In this document: one piece after another, positions 25,008 to 39,480 of the stretch
Numbering within the stretch: position 1 is the stretch's first letter
How the letters are laid out: every line of letters begins with the position of its first letter
Origin: Lanius collurio
Taxonomy: Eukaryota; Chordata; Aves; Passeriformes; Laniidae
Length of the DNA stretch: 64,000 nt
Direction of reading: 5' to 3'
Assembly (NCBI GenBank): GCA_020086605.1
Contig: JACBWW010000004.1
Span: 29,173,047-29,237,046 of the forward strand
The notes under the pieces: model-generated
What the model was told of the DNA's origin: nothing
Databases searched by the model: none
What the model saw: the letters and a program-made list of their open reading frames with translations, nothing else
Made by a program: the position numbers and the translations under genes

Positions 25008-28000
25008 GTAAGTGAAACCTTTATATATGCTACGGGGAGGGTGGATATGTATAAGTTTGGAAGTGGCTGTATCTTTTTGGGTGAAAACTGGCGGTGGTTG
25101 ATGTATTTGTACACATCTTTCAGCACTCACAGGAAAAATTCCATCACTACTTGTTGAGCAGAGCGTGAAGTGTCTGAACTGAATTAGTCTTGCATATTAG
25201 TAAATAAGTGCTTGTCCTTCATCCTGTAATTTTGATTCCTGTGGCTTTTTTCCCCCTCTATTCTTATCCCTTCACAGCAGCTGGGGACACTTGGAGCATC
25301 TCAAGAGCATGGAGCGTGTTTTTGTTGAGTGAGATTCTCATGCAGACAGTGTTATCTATGTGCCCTTTAACAACTGCTCATGTGAAAGGGTAGAAGCAGA
25401 GATTGTGTTCAGATCTTTTGCACAGCTGGTGAATCATTCAGTGTTTCCTTTTATGCTATCTTCTGACACCTTAACACCTGCTACCTGCACCCCTCTATTG
25501 GATCCTCTTTTCAGTTTAAGTTTTCCGTCTCTCCTCATCTCTTGATGTTTCTCAGATGGATAAGTGTTGTGAATAGTGTAAATAGCAGTGGAATGGGATG
25601 ATATGAAAAATGTCATCAGAGATGAGAGATCTGCCTTTTAGAAATGAGTGAAAGAAGGAAATGTACTGGATACTCAGAATGTAATACGTGATGTGAAGTA
25701 TGTGCTTGATTACCCAGTATACCTTGAAACATGTCTTTTTTTCTCAGACCAGCTATGATCTAGTTTTTGTCTGTAGAGAGATGCCTGGTCATAGGAGGCA
25801 TGAGATGGAAGGAGGAGCTTTATGTGCTCTTGCAAGAACTTTGAAGGAGTTAATCCCAAAAAGACATACAGATTTGACTTGAGCAGCTGTTGTAATGTAG
25901 AACATTAGCTTGCCTATGTAAAGAAAACCTCAGTTCTTGACATAACTCTAAAAAGTCCTATTTATTTGACATATCATGGCACCTGAGAATGTCATGTGAT
26001 CAACATTCCTCAGCATCAGTGTGGTAGAGCAGAATAAACAGTAGCTGCCAGATGCACTCAAAGTTGAGGTGATCCTGTATGGAAAAGTCTGCTGGTGCTG
26101 AAAACTCCTGGAGGAGGAGTTGATTTTCTTCTACTATTCCTGGCTCTTCGAGTTGGAAGGGAGAAACTGCTGAAATCGGATATCCCAGGCTTATATGTCT
26201 TCCTGACCTGATTTTGTCCTTGTAGGGAATGGGGGAGACACCCTTGAGAGCATGGCTAGCTGTCATGAATAGTTAGTGATAGTGGGAAAGGGACAGGATC
26301 TTCTTGGATCTGATCTATCCATGGGGTTTTTTTTCCAGCCTTGGTGTTGTTGGTGATAATGTCACTGCCTCATTTCAGATGTAGGCCTGTCAGATACACC
26401 TCCCAGCCTGGGGCACCATCGCCATCTGAAACTCCTATTAGGCACTGCAGCACCTTCAACTGAGACTGTAATCAGTATGCAAATGCTTTGTGCTGCACGG
26501 GCTGCTGGATGGGGAAAAGCTGCCACACTACTGGCAAGCCTTTTTAATGCAGTTTTTGAGACATCCAATCACATAACAAAAGCACTAGTTAGGCATGCCA
26601 GAAGACCCGAGAGTGATTCTGCATTGTGTTTCCCTTTCTGTGTTCTTTTTGCTTCAGGATCTGAAACAAGTTGAGGTGAACTGATCAAGGCAGATCATGA
26701 GCTAAACAGGATTATAGTGGCTAGGCATGAACCATTTTCTGCAGGGGAAGTGAGAAAACAGAGGGGAGCCAGGATCACAGCAGAGGGCAAGACACACAGG
26801 GGGAAAGTCCTGGGGGAGGGCTCACTGAGGAGAGCTTCCATGTATGGTTTTTCTGAGACTGGGAGGTAGCAACCCAAATGCCAGTTGCTGGGAGGTATGG
26901 GGGTGCTCAGTGTTGCATCATGGGCCCAGGGAGCTGCACCTGCAGCAGCGTGCCAGCCATGAGTAACGTTAATGAGCAAGTCAGCTGAGGAGCAGAGAGC
27001 CAGATGGAGAAACAAAGAGTACTGGCGAGGCGCTTGGAAAATCATCTTTCCCTCATCTTTGTCCCCCAACCACCTCGCCATCCTCACTTTATTAGTTTGC
27101 ATAGCAAATTTATTCAGAGCAAGCAGAGCAAAATGATGTTAACATGAAGCAAGAGATTGTATTAAATCTCTTGGTGTTAATGCTTATCTTGAATGTGGGG
27201 CTGATGTGACATGCTCACAATTGCTACAAAAGCTGAAGAATGTTCTCATAAAAAGACAAGCATGGAGACAATGCCTGGCTCAGCTCTGAGTGAAAAAGCA
27301 GAGCTTGTGATTCATAGGTATAAAACCATATGAGGTATATTGTATTGCAATCATTTTGCTGCTTAGAAATTCTATTGCTTAAGTTCCAGGAAGCTTAGAG
27401 ATATATTCATGATCTGGGCAGGAAGATGTTCTCTTTGCCATGTGGTTAATGCAGAGACCAGACTCATTTTCAGTCAGCAAGCATCTGCTCTGTCCTCTGG
27501 TAATAAATCGATTTTATTTATGCATGGATTTTTAAGAAAAATCCTCAGCACTTTGTCTCAAGCAATCTATCCAAATATCCTCGAGTGCCATGAGATGAAT
27601 ATAAGTTGCTTAGTCACTAAGCACACTGCAGAATTTGGGGAAACTGTTCCCTTTTCATGGGAAGATATCCATGAATATGAAAATAACCACTGCACATATT
27701 TTAACAGAAAACAAATGCAGCGTTTGGTAGTGGGCAAGCAGTGAAGCTGTGTCGGAAGAGGAGGATTTATGGAAACTTGAGTGCTGCTCAGAAATATTTT
27801 TTGAGCTTTATCACTGTTGTAACATTTTTCCTTGTCTGGCAAGTTCTCCAAGATCAGTTGCAGGAAATAATGAAGGAATGAGCAGGCAAGGAGACTTGAA
27901 AAGCTCCTCAGTAATACTGAGGCTTAGTTCTTCATCTGTCTCTTTTGTTTCTTTGAGGGTTCAACTGGAATGTAGCTAAGAGCCAGGAAGCTTAGTAGAT

Positions 28001-31000
28001 AGAGGTGAGGAATTTTTGAAGCATTGGAGAGGAGCAATGGCAACCTTTTTATCTGCATTTCCACAGATAATGTTTCTCCATTCTTTTTTTGTTGCTGTGA
28101 CTTTTGTAATTTTTTCCCCCTCCCTCCCATCTCCGTCACTTAATGTGTTTATGTCTCATTCACAATAGTCCTCCTGCCTGGCCAGGCTATTTTTGGAAGA
28201 ATGACAGTGGATCAGATTAAGTTCTTCATTAAATTTTAACATGTAGTCGGTAAAATACTCTGAAAGCTTCCTTATGATTTATGTTCCAAATGTGTAATCT
28301 CTCTTGGATTCATGACTGTCACTGTCAGAAACCTATCAAAACAGGTTGGGCCTTTCATTATTGATAATAGCACCACCTGATCCTGGGAAATGCAAGTAAA
28401 TGTGTTGGTAAAAGTATTAAACATCCCTAATTAAACAAATATCAATACCCATAAAGGAGAGAGTGTAAATATTAACATTTAAAAATTAATAGTAATGTAG
28501 GCTTGGTGAATCTAAGTCCATTTAGATTTAGACACAGTCTGATTTTTGTTGACTACACATGTGAAATGCTATAAAGTTAGCTCTTTAATTTTTAGGATTG
28601 CCATTAAAGTGATGAATTGAGCTTGAATAAACTGATACGACTTCATTCCTGTGTGTTGTCTCTGACGTAAATGCAGCCAACCGGCTGCTTGCTGTTCTAA
28701 GGTCTTTTCAGTGCCAAGGTTATTCTGCACAGAAGCTCTTGGATACCACTGGTATTTGTTTGCATTGCATAGAGCAGCTTGTTAGAGCGCACTCCACTCA
28801 TGGAGCAGATTCAGACTTGTTCCTGTTCTTTGGGAATCTGTGCGAAGCAGAGTTTTCCTTTGTCTCTGATAAAGCAGCTGAAAGGAAGGCGTTTATACAG
28901 CTAGGGGTGAATTCAATGGCAGTGAAAACAAGGACACTATAGCATTGGATGGCCAGACAGAAATGTGGAAGGTGTCGTGCATGAACAGATGATCTTGATT
29001 CTGTATGCTTCGTGTAAGTGTGGGTTTGGAGAAATTACAGTGTCAGCCCAAAGCAGTGTGGCCTTCTTCATGGAGAGAAGAGGGAGCATTTTCAGGAGCA
29101 ATTCCTCTTTCCAGTCCCTTTGCAGACCTTAATAAGTGCAGAGTGGTATGGAAGAGCATGGTGAAGAGCTGCAGAATAATGGCCAGGCTGCAGTGGTGGC
29201 TAGGAAGCAGATGCACATGGGCTCAGAAGTAGACTATTCAAATAATGATAATAGTATTCACGCTGCTACACACAACTGATCCAGTCAATGTTATTTAAGT
29301 AAATGCCTTGAAGGGAGTAATGAGGATCTCAAGAAGCCACATACATAACTTGTTTAATTTTAATGAGTTCTAGTGGCTGAAGAATGAATTAAAGCTTTGT
29401 GATGTTTAGCTAACTGCTGGCTTAAACCATGATAGTATAATAATCCTGAATTTTCCTTTTGTCTGTCCTAGGTTGGCTAAGCAAATCCAAAGGACCTGCA
29501 TGTGAGTAAAGTTACATTCACTGCTGTACTATGAGAAATGAGTGGGATATTTTACTGGTTAATATAAGTGTCTGTGAGCTAGGATTCCCATTATACTTTT
29601 TGGTGTGTTGCATAGGCTTGAGATTCATCTCTGTGCCCCATTTTCGTTTTTGACCCTTGTATTTAGGAATGATGGCTGCCCTCTGAGAGAGGGAGATCAG
29701 CCTTATATCTGTCACTGTGCTTGAAGGGATCCTTGTGCCTTCTACAGCATTTAACTTCAAATGACTCAAGAAAACAACAAATCAGAATAAATATTTCATT
29801 AAATGCAGAGAAATGATGCTTGTGAGAGTTTTGTGAAGCTGACAGAGTATTGGGAAGACAGGTTGAGGTAAAAAAATCTTTCATTTCCTTTAATCAAGAA
29901 ATGTGAACATTTCAGCACGATTCTTTAGGTATTCCATTGGATACTCCTGCTTTCTATTTCCCGTGCTCAGAAAAGGTCCAAAGGTCTTTCCAGTGACCAT
30001 GTTATGGATATACACAACTTTGGAAGGAGCTGGGAAGCATATTTGGTTTCCTTATCTCTTCTAAATATATATAAAATAACATTTTCTGTACATTTTTATT
30101 AAACTCTGAAATATGATTTGTTTAGTCTGAACTTTCCCCCTCCCCTGCAAAAAAAAAAACAAACCCCAAACCAACAAAACAACACAGGAACAAAATCTGA
30201 GGGGAATGGATTAATGAAGAAGAATTTAAAGGTGTGGGAGGGGAATTTTACCACCTACCAAATTTTGGTTTTCAGAAAGTGGGGGTTAATCGAAGTGCTG
30301 ATGGAATCATCTGGATCCTCTATTTTTATTCAATGTCTGAATATTACTCCTGGCAAGAAGAGTGGTATCACACACATAGTATTAAAGGGCTTTCAATTCT
30401 TGGCTATGGTTGCTAGCAGGAAAATAAGCTGTTTTAGGGAAAACCTCCTGAGTTGTCTGGTCCAATTCATTGTAGCTTCTTGGGTTAGAATCAGAGAGAT
30501 GAGAAATGAGAAAGGAAACTGGTAGGAGTGTCATTTTAGAGGGAAGCAGGAGGGGTGCTGAATGTCATTTGTTCTTCAGGAGAAACTAGTTGTCAACTAC
30601 AGTCCAGGTTCTGACTCATCACCATCCTCGTGTCCCTTGAGGACTGCTGTGTGCTAGGTTGAAGATAACAGATTTCTCTTTTTCGTCCTATTTTCTCTGA
30701 GTCCCTTCCTTTTTATTTGCTTGAGTCAATCATTTGGGAAGAGTTTGGGTTTTTCCCTAGTATTATGGGAAAAGTCCTGACAGTGGGATAGAAGAAAGTT
30801 TCCTTGTTTATTGCCTTCTCCCAATTCCTTTCCTGCTTCTGTCCCTTTTGAATCCTACACTGGTTCCCAGTGCAGCTGAGGCACTATATTTTTAGAATAT
30901 GTGGAATGTTTTTCATCTGTGCAACCCGTGTCTGCCATTGTTTCTCCAGCCCTTATGTTTAACTGAAGTACCACAATTAGTTACTACTTCTGTTCATGCT

Positions 31001-34000
31001 GCCAGCTGCCAGCGATTCTGCAGTGGTAATGGCAGAGCAGGAAGTATATTTGCTGTGGAACTATGGCACATTTCAGCCTGGGCTGTTACTGCAAATACTG
31101 CTGGAGTAGCTGGTGTGTGGTGTGTAAAGCTGTGGATATGACCTCAGCATCCTGGCAGGGGTGATAAGGAAGAAACGAGTATTAGGGCAAGGCAGGAAAC
31201 TGGAGACTGAGTCTTCAGCTTTTGTGGCTGAATGTGACAAGGCTCTGCTAAACCTGGCAATCTGTGTCTAGATGATGACTGCTAAAACACTGCTGGTAAC
31301 AAGCTGCCAATAGTCAGGAGTGAAGACAGGATACTAAAGATATTTGAACGGCAAGCTCAGAAATGTTTGTACTTTTGTGAGAGTAATTGGAACAGGATTA
31401 TAGCATTGTCACAGGAGGTTGTACCTGCTTATCTGTGTGTGCTGGTCTGCATATAAAAACACATTTTCCTTTTAATGAGCTGAATCCTCTGTGGAGCACT
31501 GATCTTCCCCTGCAAACAGGAATTCCCGAGGCTCTGCTGCTGCGAAGTGTTGCATTGAATTTGGAGGACTGCTTCCAGATGTTGTTAAAGGGATTTGAAG
31601 TAACCCCTTAGGTGTGGGGCTGCATAGATGAGTTACAGGATGGGCTAGATGCATTGGGCTGGAGGGGGTTTGTTGCTAAACTGTTGAAGAATAAAATGAG
31701 CTTTTGGCCTAGTCTAGTACAGTGATCCTTTTATTGTGGAATGGGGAGGGTAACTTCTGGATTTCCTGTACTGAGAAGACTGCCTAATCTCAAGAGGTTT
31801 TGGGGATGCTCCCTCATTGCTTGTGTACTTTAACATGGCTGGTGCTGGATGGAGATGTCTCCTTTGTTCCTTCTCTATAGGTCCAATACTGTGAATGCAA
31901 AAATAAGTGTATTTGTCCACCTGGCATAGTAAGAAGCATTTCAGTGGGAGCAGAAACCAAAGAATTGAACAGGAGGGTAACGAAAGAGCATTTTTTGATG
32001 CCCACATCATCTTATGGGCTCAGCATTTTAGGTCTAGCCAGTCATCCTAATTCAATTGGGAAAATATTTCTTGTTCGAGAGCAGAAAATAACATTGCTGC
32101 TGCTTTTGAGATACATCTTTACTTTGTCAGTAAAGGGAAAAATATGTCTTACTTGAAAAATGTTGCCTTGCTGTAAAGTGAGATAAGCACCTCTGGTGGA
32201 TGTTGTCTTGAGTTTTCTGCCCACAGACAGGGAAAAAACATGGTAAGCTTTGACACATGCAAAGTCATAATTAGAAAGTTGAAGGCTGCATTTCTTGCTA
32301 GAAAGAACATTTTCTATGTCCTGAGTAAAAGACTCTGCCTGTCTGTAAGTGCTGTAACATCATGGATGGTGATTTGGGGGGGTGAGAAATTGTGAAAGAC
32401 CATAGAGCAGTTTAGTGTGAAAGATGATGTAGGGAGGGATTTCAAGTGGAAGTTGCTGCCATGTTTAGAGTAGTATCCGACTTTCTCAAAGTTCTGCTTT
32501 TCTTAGTGTGTGTTCACTTTAGTAGTTAAAAGCTGCTTTGCTCTTCTCCCTATCCCCCATTTGTTTCACTGCCTCACCCTGTAGAGGAACCCTTTTTGTA
32601 AAGAAGATAAACCTATGAAAGCTGCCTAACCCTGGATCCTTGTCAACACTCCTTGCTGCTGCTGATGCCTTCCAGGTGGGGTCTGTATGTCACTGTATGT
32701 ATGGAATGAAATTATATTAGATTGGCTAAGCGACTTCTGGTGCTGCCTTTATTCTGGACCACCAGCATGCTGGAGACTTACCTTTGGGAGACTTAGCTGA
32801 TGTTGCAGAGGCCTTTAGGAATGTGCTTATGGTGTGTCATACAAAACCCACAGCTTCTGATTTATCTCTGTCATGGAGGAGAGAAATGTGGATTTCTACC
32901 AGTTTCCTTGCACCCATTCCACTTGTAACTTCAGAGCAGCTATCTTTGAAACTCAGAGCCCTGGGGATGCCCCTACTGTGTAACTTGTCTCCAGTAGTTC
33001 AAGTTTTGGGCCTGCTGGTGTGCTTCTTGAAAAGGACCTGCTGCAGCACATCTTCTCTTTTGCACAAAGTATGTAAAGTATCTGTAATGCTCTGTATTAT
33101 CCAAAAGCTGGTACTTCCTTTCTGTTTTCTGTCTTGCTTTCCCTAGTGAAAGTAACAGTTGAATGCTCCCAGAGAACAACCTTCAGGTTTCATTGTAAAC
33201 ACTTTCTTTGGTGTAAATGACTTAGGCTGTAAGATACTAAGAAAAGGTAAAAGCTTTATCATTTGCCCTGTTTCGGTTCAGCTGTCACTTTTCTCTTAAA
33301 TGAGGAAATTATTAATTTTTCATATGTAAACTGAAAAATCTGAACATAGTCACAAGCTGCAATGAGTATGCCTTTAAGAGCAAGTCTTAGTGAAACCCAC
33401 AAAGGTGGCAAGCTTGGTTTTTTACAATTTTATTGTTTTAGTCCTCCAGTTCTTTGCCTTTCCCAGCAAACTAGTCTTGCTGCAAATGTTACTGCCATTA
33501 GCCCAAAGCAGGGTTGACCTTTGAGCTTTATCACTTTGAATTCTTTATTTGCATTTACTTCTCAAATATTTAAATGTTATCTTCAAGTTGACAGTTCATT
33601 CTTTGTTGGTGACTGTTTCCTCTATGGCATTTAGTAAGCTAGACTCCACTTTTGGGACAGTTGAGGGGAGATGTTCAGTGCTGGGAGAGCTGAGCTCTCT
33701 GTTGGTACAGGATCCCTGTAAGGTTTTGTCACTGGAAACACAGTGAAGTACATGGCAGTGAAAGACATAGAGGCAGATGACAAGACCGGCAGTCAGGCCC
33801 TGTTAGTGTGCTTGTGGGGGAGAGGAGGTATGTGCAGTGGTGACCAGATTGCTGTCTGCTGGTGTAAGGCCATGCCTCTGGTGGGCAAACCCACTGGAAG
33901 TGCAGTGTGGGGGCTGTGCTGAAAGAGGATAGCTCCTGTGAGAAGTTCTGCCTCCTCTTTGCACCCTGGGGAGCTGACTGCCTCTTGGCATGTGCTTCCA

Positions 34001-34860
34001 CCTGTGGAGACACCTCAGGGCTGGAGCACCTTTCCAGAGGACTGTTTCAGGTTTGGTGGGGTTTTTTTTTGGTATATTTTTCCTGACAGTTTTGTCTTGG
34101 TCATTTTTGGTCCTGCTTTAACCAGGTCTTTCCAGTCATGAGCTGATTCTGTGTAGGAGTTGAGTCCTTGGGCGGACATTGGTATGACTGCATGGGGGAA
34201 AAGGGACATTGCAGCCTGTCATCAGGTGCAAGGTAGGGCTGCTTTTAGCATCTTTGATTCTTGGTATTAGTAAAATGAAGAGGGATTGGTATAAGCTGCT
34301 AATTAGGGGTGTTGTGAAGAGATTCATTCTCTGACTACAGTCAAGGTGAGCAAATCCGTAACCATTTTACTGCATACCTCTGGCCATTTTTCTGAGGCAG
34401 GTCAGGAGTATTTCATGCTTGGCTGCATTGGCTGCCATGGAAGGATTTGAGAGGATGAAAATTAATGTCTGTTCTACATCCTCTGACAGCAGGGAAGCAT
34501 CTTATCATTAAGTCTGTTTCCATCCACTGAACTCTTGACTTACTTAGTTGCTTCAGATGGAGGAAGTTTTTTTGCCTGACTTTGGTTAGTTAATAGCACC
34601 AAGGGAGGATGCCTGCAGAATCTGAGCTTTTGTGGTTTTATTTCTAAAAAGCTGGCACTGAACCCAGGGTTTCAAAGCTGCTTGCCAGTATGCACTGTGC
34701 ACAAATGAAGCCAAACACATCTCTCTTTCCAGTGTGGTCTGTCACATTTCTTCTTTCTGTGGCTGTAGAGGCTGGCCTCCTCATTAAATGCAGATACTTC
34801 TCTATAGATAAGAGTTAAAACACCTAAGCAGGAGTCGGATGAGGGACTCTTGTGTATCAT
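25008..34860 (+). other. SUSD6: SUSD6 intron 2, first part
   Basis: The intron opens with the consensus donor GTAAGTG at 25008. This block has no recognisable exon, RNA gene or young transposon. It contains an A/C-rich tract at 30149-30184. An AT-rich, low-repeat stretch around 28150-28640 has the look of a possible conserved noncoding element, but that cannot be judged without an alignment. Open frames here (for example 26695-27102 minus, 30118-30525 plus) have no recognisable motifs and are treated as chance. Confidence 0.75.
30149..30184. repeat. A-rich / AACAAACC tract
   Basis: A run of A followed by ACAAACCCCAAACCAACAAA. It is a simple low-complexity sequence. Confidence 0.8.
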
Positions 34861-35427
34861 TTCATAGACTCATAAAATATGCTGAATTGGAAGGGATCCA
34901 TCAGTATCATTAAGTCCAACTCCTGGCCCTGCACAGGACACCCGAACAATCACACCATGTGCCTGAGAGCATTGTCCAAATGCTTCTTGAACTCTGTCAG
35001 GCTGGTGCTGTGACCACTACCCTGGAGAGCCTGTTCCAGTGCTCAGCCACCCTCTGGGTGAAAAACATTTTCCTGATATCGAACCTGAACCATCCCTGAT
35101 GCAACTTCATGTCATTTTCTCAAGTCCTGCCACTGGTCCCAAGAGTGAAGAGATCAGTGCCTGCAGCTCTGTTTCCCCTCGTGAGGATGCTGAAGACCAA
35201 AATGAGATCTCCCCTCAGTCTCCTCCAGGCTGAGCAGACCAAGTGACCTCAGCCGCTCCTCACGTGGCTTCCCCTCCAGACCCTTCACCATCCTCGTGGC
35301 CCTCCTTTGGACACTCTCTAATTGTTTAATGCCTTTTTTATATTGTGGTGCCCAGAACTGCACACAGCACTTGAGATGATGCCATACCAGTGAAGAGTAG
35401 ACCAGGATAATTGCCTGCTTTGACCAG
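34861..35427 (-). mobile_element. CR1 LINE, 5'-truncated, minus strand
   Basis: Read on the minus strand, this is the 3' part of a CR1 non-LTR retrotransposon, the dominant LINE of birds. The plus-strand left edge (TTCATAGACTCATAAAAT, then TTGGAAGGGATCC and AGTCCAACTCCTGGCCCTG) is the reverse complement of the CR1 3' end, including a degraded version of its short terminal repeats. Further in, the minus strand encodes the C-terminal part of CR1 ORF2. The right end, near 35427, fades out around CCAGTGAAGAGTAGACC and is approximate. CR1 copies are usually truncated at their 5' end, as here; the copy is dead. Confidence 0.93.
35154..35363 (-). pseudogene. CR1 ORF2 C-terminal remnant
   Basis: A 70-codon open stretch on the minus strand lies inside the CR1 copy. 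It shows FWAPQYKK, then [14 protein letters not shown], then [14 protein letters not shown]. These match the recalled C-terminal region of CR1 ORF2, downstream of the reverse transcriptase domain (pattern WGPQYKKD, VQRRATKMI, GLEH, ERLRELGLFSLE). The frame decays into stops on both sides and there is no upstream endonuclease or reverse transcriptase, so it is a fossil fragment and not a gene. Confidence 0.88.
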
Positions 35428-38400
35428 CTTTGTCTGTGGGGTTAGGGTAGCTTTCCCCACTGTCATAATGAAGTGGGAATTTCTGTAAATGCAGCAGTGT
35501 TTGTGAATGGCAAATGTTTGGGTCTGTAGTTTGCTTTTCCAGTTAACCTGTATTTCACTTTGTGTGAAACTTAGCTTGATTTACTTCTCAGGCATTGTGG
35601 TGATGATCTCTTTTTTCCTATAGTGGGAGATTCTCTGGGAGATGGTAGGAAATGATAAGTTGCAGGAAACATTTTTGCAGTAAGTCCTGTAGTATTTACA
35701 ACAGAATCATCACTTGAAGTTGGTTTTCCCTAACTAGTATCAGAGGCTGAATGAAAAGTGAATTGAAATCAAGACTAGAAAGCCGTCTGGTAACCAAGTG
35801 TCAAATGTTAAATATCATGTGATAGCAAGATGAAACTTGTGGTGCCTGGTGTGGTCTCCAATCTCATCACAGCAAATAGGTCCAGTTGCTTTTGCCAGGG
35901 AAGTTGACTTTCTCTGTCCCTTTGGAGTAGCTTTTTCTATGGTATAAATTTCCTCCCAAGGCTGAGCTGGTTCCCTGGGTGGTAAGGATAGATGTATTTA
36001 TGTTGATGAGTTTCTTTGAGCCATGCTCTCCTACACTTACATGTGGTCTGCTGTTTAATGACCAGCTGTAATGATTTTTACTGTTGGGCAATTGTTTAGC
36101 AGTAGCTAGTGTGCAGTTGGGGACCTTTAGCTTTGTCTTGTTTCAAGTCTTCCCTGAGCCCATCTTTGTCCTGGCATGTGTGTTCAGAGATCACAAGGCT
36201 GCAGCACACGGCTGCTGCGCCCCCGGCCCTCACGCATGAATTCATCAGCTTGATCTTTGCACCCCTGCTCCTCGGGAGGGTCGGATGGCAGCTGCAGCTC
36301 CTGTCAAGCATGATGCTGGGCAGGGAGCTTTGGGGAGGAGAGTTACAAAAGGCTCAGTTTAAATCATCTGTGTAAGGGCACAGCAGCGCCTCTGTCACTC
36401 AGGCCCCACGCTTGTCTTCTGGTGCTATGGTTGTAATGACATTAGCATTTCAAAAAGGGGATTACCACAACCCTGGGTTCTGAGGGGAGAGTATTTTGGC
36501 TCTTACTTGAAAAGCTGCTTTCTAGTTACCTCTGTCAATTTTTCCCCCTCCTTCCTCATGGATCCTGATGGGTTGATGAAGGTGTCCATGCCGTGTTAAA
36601 AGTGGGTGGTTGTTGTTGCAAGGAAAGTGGTTGTTTATTGGCCTAAATGTGGGCTGGCAGATATGAAGTTGTTTCTGATAACATTTTTTTCTTGCTGATT
36701 TGGAGTGACTGCCTGAGAATTTCCTGATGGAAAAGTTAGAGGGTCTATGTTGTGATCATAGCTTTATGCTAGAGAACTATGCTGTAGTCATAATTACAAG
36801 AAGTTACCTTATACTGGTTTTTCTTATATATTTCAGCCAAAGGAAATGGGCAGCGTCATATTCAGTGTCTGCCTTCCACTCATCTTGTGGTATGACAAAA
36901 CCTTTCTGTGCCCAGGCACAGGATTTCAGGATGATTCCTCGGAAAATGATTGTATTTTTATAAGGTCTTGTTTAATAACAAAAATTATTTTGTGAAACTT
37001 AACTCCTGACTCTTTCAATTCAGTGTTGCATTACCCTCACCTCTGATCAATATTCAATTAATTGTTTTTCACTAAGTTCACTTCCCCTTTTTGATGTTGT
37101 GCTGGAAACTTGCATTAAGGCTCTAACTATGCTGGACTCTGGTGGAAAATCCCTGTGGTTGCTGCTTTCTCTCCAGTTCCATTAGCTGTAGAAATGATGG
37201 GTCGGGCCAGGCAGTTTGGTTGACTGGTCCGTGGGGAGGAGAACAAAGGGAAATGCCTTCTTTGCCTGCCAGAGAGAGGAAAGACTACTTTGTGCAACCT
37301 CTCCAACCATGTGGGGCCCTAAAATTATTAGCTGGCCCACACATGGTTGGAGTGTCCAAGATAGGAACCCCTTGCCTTGACTGAGCACAGTTGGAGGGCA
37401 TGGAGCAGGAAATGCTGGTGGTTGCCTGGAGCCTCGTCTGGAGCAGTCCTGCTAGTGCTGTGTGTATTGTAGTGTTGAATAGGCAGGGAAGAGACATTAT
37501 TGTATATGTAGGTTGAAGTGTTCACAGGCCTTAATCTTTATGTGTGCCCCTAAGGACTTCTCTTGCATGTTCACCAAGTGGCTCTGCAAAGCAGTGCTGA
37601 TGTGTTGTGGGTGTCCCAGCCCTTCTCCAGTGACACATGGCTCTTGCACAGCTGTGGCTCTTCCTGAGGGAGATGGCAGGCCTGAGGCATAGATAAGCTG
37701 TCCCTGGGGGCACCAGGGAGGAGAAGTAGTTTCCTTTGCAAACACAGTACAGGATATTTGGTGTGCTGAGAAAAGGAGGCATTTAACTTATCTGTGTGAT
37801 AACAGGAACTGTGGAAGGCCTTCCAGTAGTGTGGTGGCTGCTGACAATGTGTGTATTATTCAGTGTATTTCGAGCTTTGCCCGTCTCCAGGCATATCCTC
37901 ATCTGCTTATTTCTGTGGAGGGCACTTCTGTCTGTAAACTTCAACAAGGATGGAGTGTCTTAAACATTAGATGTTCAATTGCACCTGCATAGAGGGAAGG
38001 TGGAGCTTCTGGGTGCCCTGTGCTGGACAGAAAGCTGCAGTCATTCTGTCTTGTCCTCTCCTTTTTCCTGTTTCTGCAGATGCACCAGCACACACAGCCA
38101 TGCAAACATAGCAGCTGTCTCCTTGGGAAGTTAGTCACTGAGTTGCTGTGCAACCAGCTCTAGTTGTACAGGCTTTTGAATTTGCAATTCAACTTAGCTC
38201 CTGTGCATCTGTGTGTGTCTGGTCTTGGGATGTGTGAGTTTCTGCATCTTCTTTTCAAAATTCCTTTTCTGGTAGTGATGATAGAAATGAAATATTCAGT
38301 ATCGTGGTGGAAGCAGACTGCAGAAAAAGTAAAACTGTAGATTTGAATATTGTGAACTAAAAACCTAAGAACTAAAGAATGCAAGAAGAGACAAACAGCC

Positions 38401-39480
38401 CAGTTTCTGAGAGGCTGATGAAGTTTTAGGTTTACTGTGGGGAAAACTATCTTATTCTTTCCAATTTCAGGGCAATTATTGTTTTAAGGCTTGCAAAAGG
38501 AAGATAAGGACAGCAAAAAACAGAATTAATAAGCACTGGTCATAATATTTAGGGAGTTAAGAGCATTTATAATTATTATGGAGTAAGAGGAGGGGAAAAA
38601 GCATGAAGGAGAAAGTAGTTTTATTTCCCTTGCTTCCTGTTTGGATTAATGAATTTAATTACTTGGAAATAGCTAGTAGCAAACTTGTGGCTTTTTTCAA
38701 ATGTACTTCTTACAAGACTGCAAATTTTAAAAGAAGAGGCAATTCAGTAAAAATAATTGAAGACATAAGACCTTAACCACTATATCCCTCATTGCAAGTG
38801 CTTTGTGTCAGATGTTGAGAACTGAATTAATTTGCCTCTGATGTATTGAGAAGGGAGAAACCAGGGCAATATATGATGCAATTCTAAATTCAGGGAAGCA
38901 AGTGAGATACTGATTTTCAAATAGATCTGTATAACAATAAAGTTGTTCTTTGTTTTGTTCTGTCAGTAAAAAATAAAGACAAATATGGAAAGGAAATGGC
39001 TATATGGAGTAATGGGATTCTGTGTAACAAGCAGCAAGAGTGGGAGGAAGGAGATGAGGCAGAGTGCCAGGAAAGGGTCTTAGTACAATAAATAAAGCAT
39101 GCGTCAGAAATTTCTCACTTCTTGATGGGATAGTTTAGATTCCACTAAATTGTTTGTTCTTTTGTCAGCATGTCAGGTCTTTATAAAGTGATATGGCATC
39201 TAAGCAAGTGAATAGCAAAGAAAAACAGCATTGCATCTTCTTTAAGTTAAGAAGATACCTGGTGGGATGGCTCTGATGTCAGGTACATTACCATCAAATG
39301 AAATTTTCCAAAGGGCTCATGTCCTGCTGGTAATCGGTTGGGAGAGGATGTCTCAAATCATGTAAAAGCTGCTGAAAATTTTGCCCAGTGTGTTTAACAA
39401 TCTGAAAGAGTAATTTAGTATTCTGCTGCTTAAATTTGTAGGCAATATATTACTAAAGTGGAGCTGTAAAATGCCCATGA

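Noticed and set aside
24826..25011. A 61-codon open frame over exon 2 starting at GTG
   Set aside because: It is out of frame with the MCHG start at 24887, runs through the splice donor, and cannot join exon 3 in phase.
27409..27744. A 111-codon plus-strand frame
   Set aside because: It has no recognisable domain, no splice signals in phase and no link to SUSD6.
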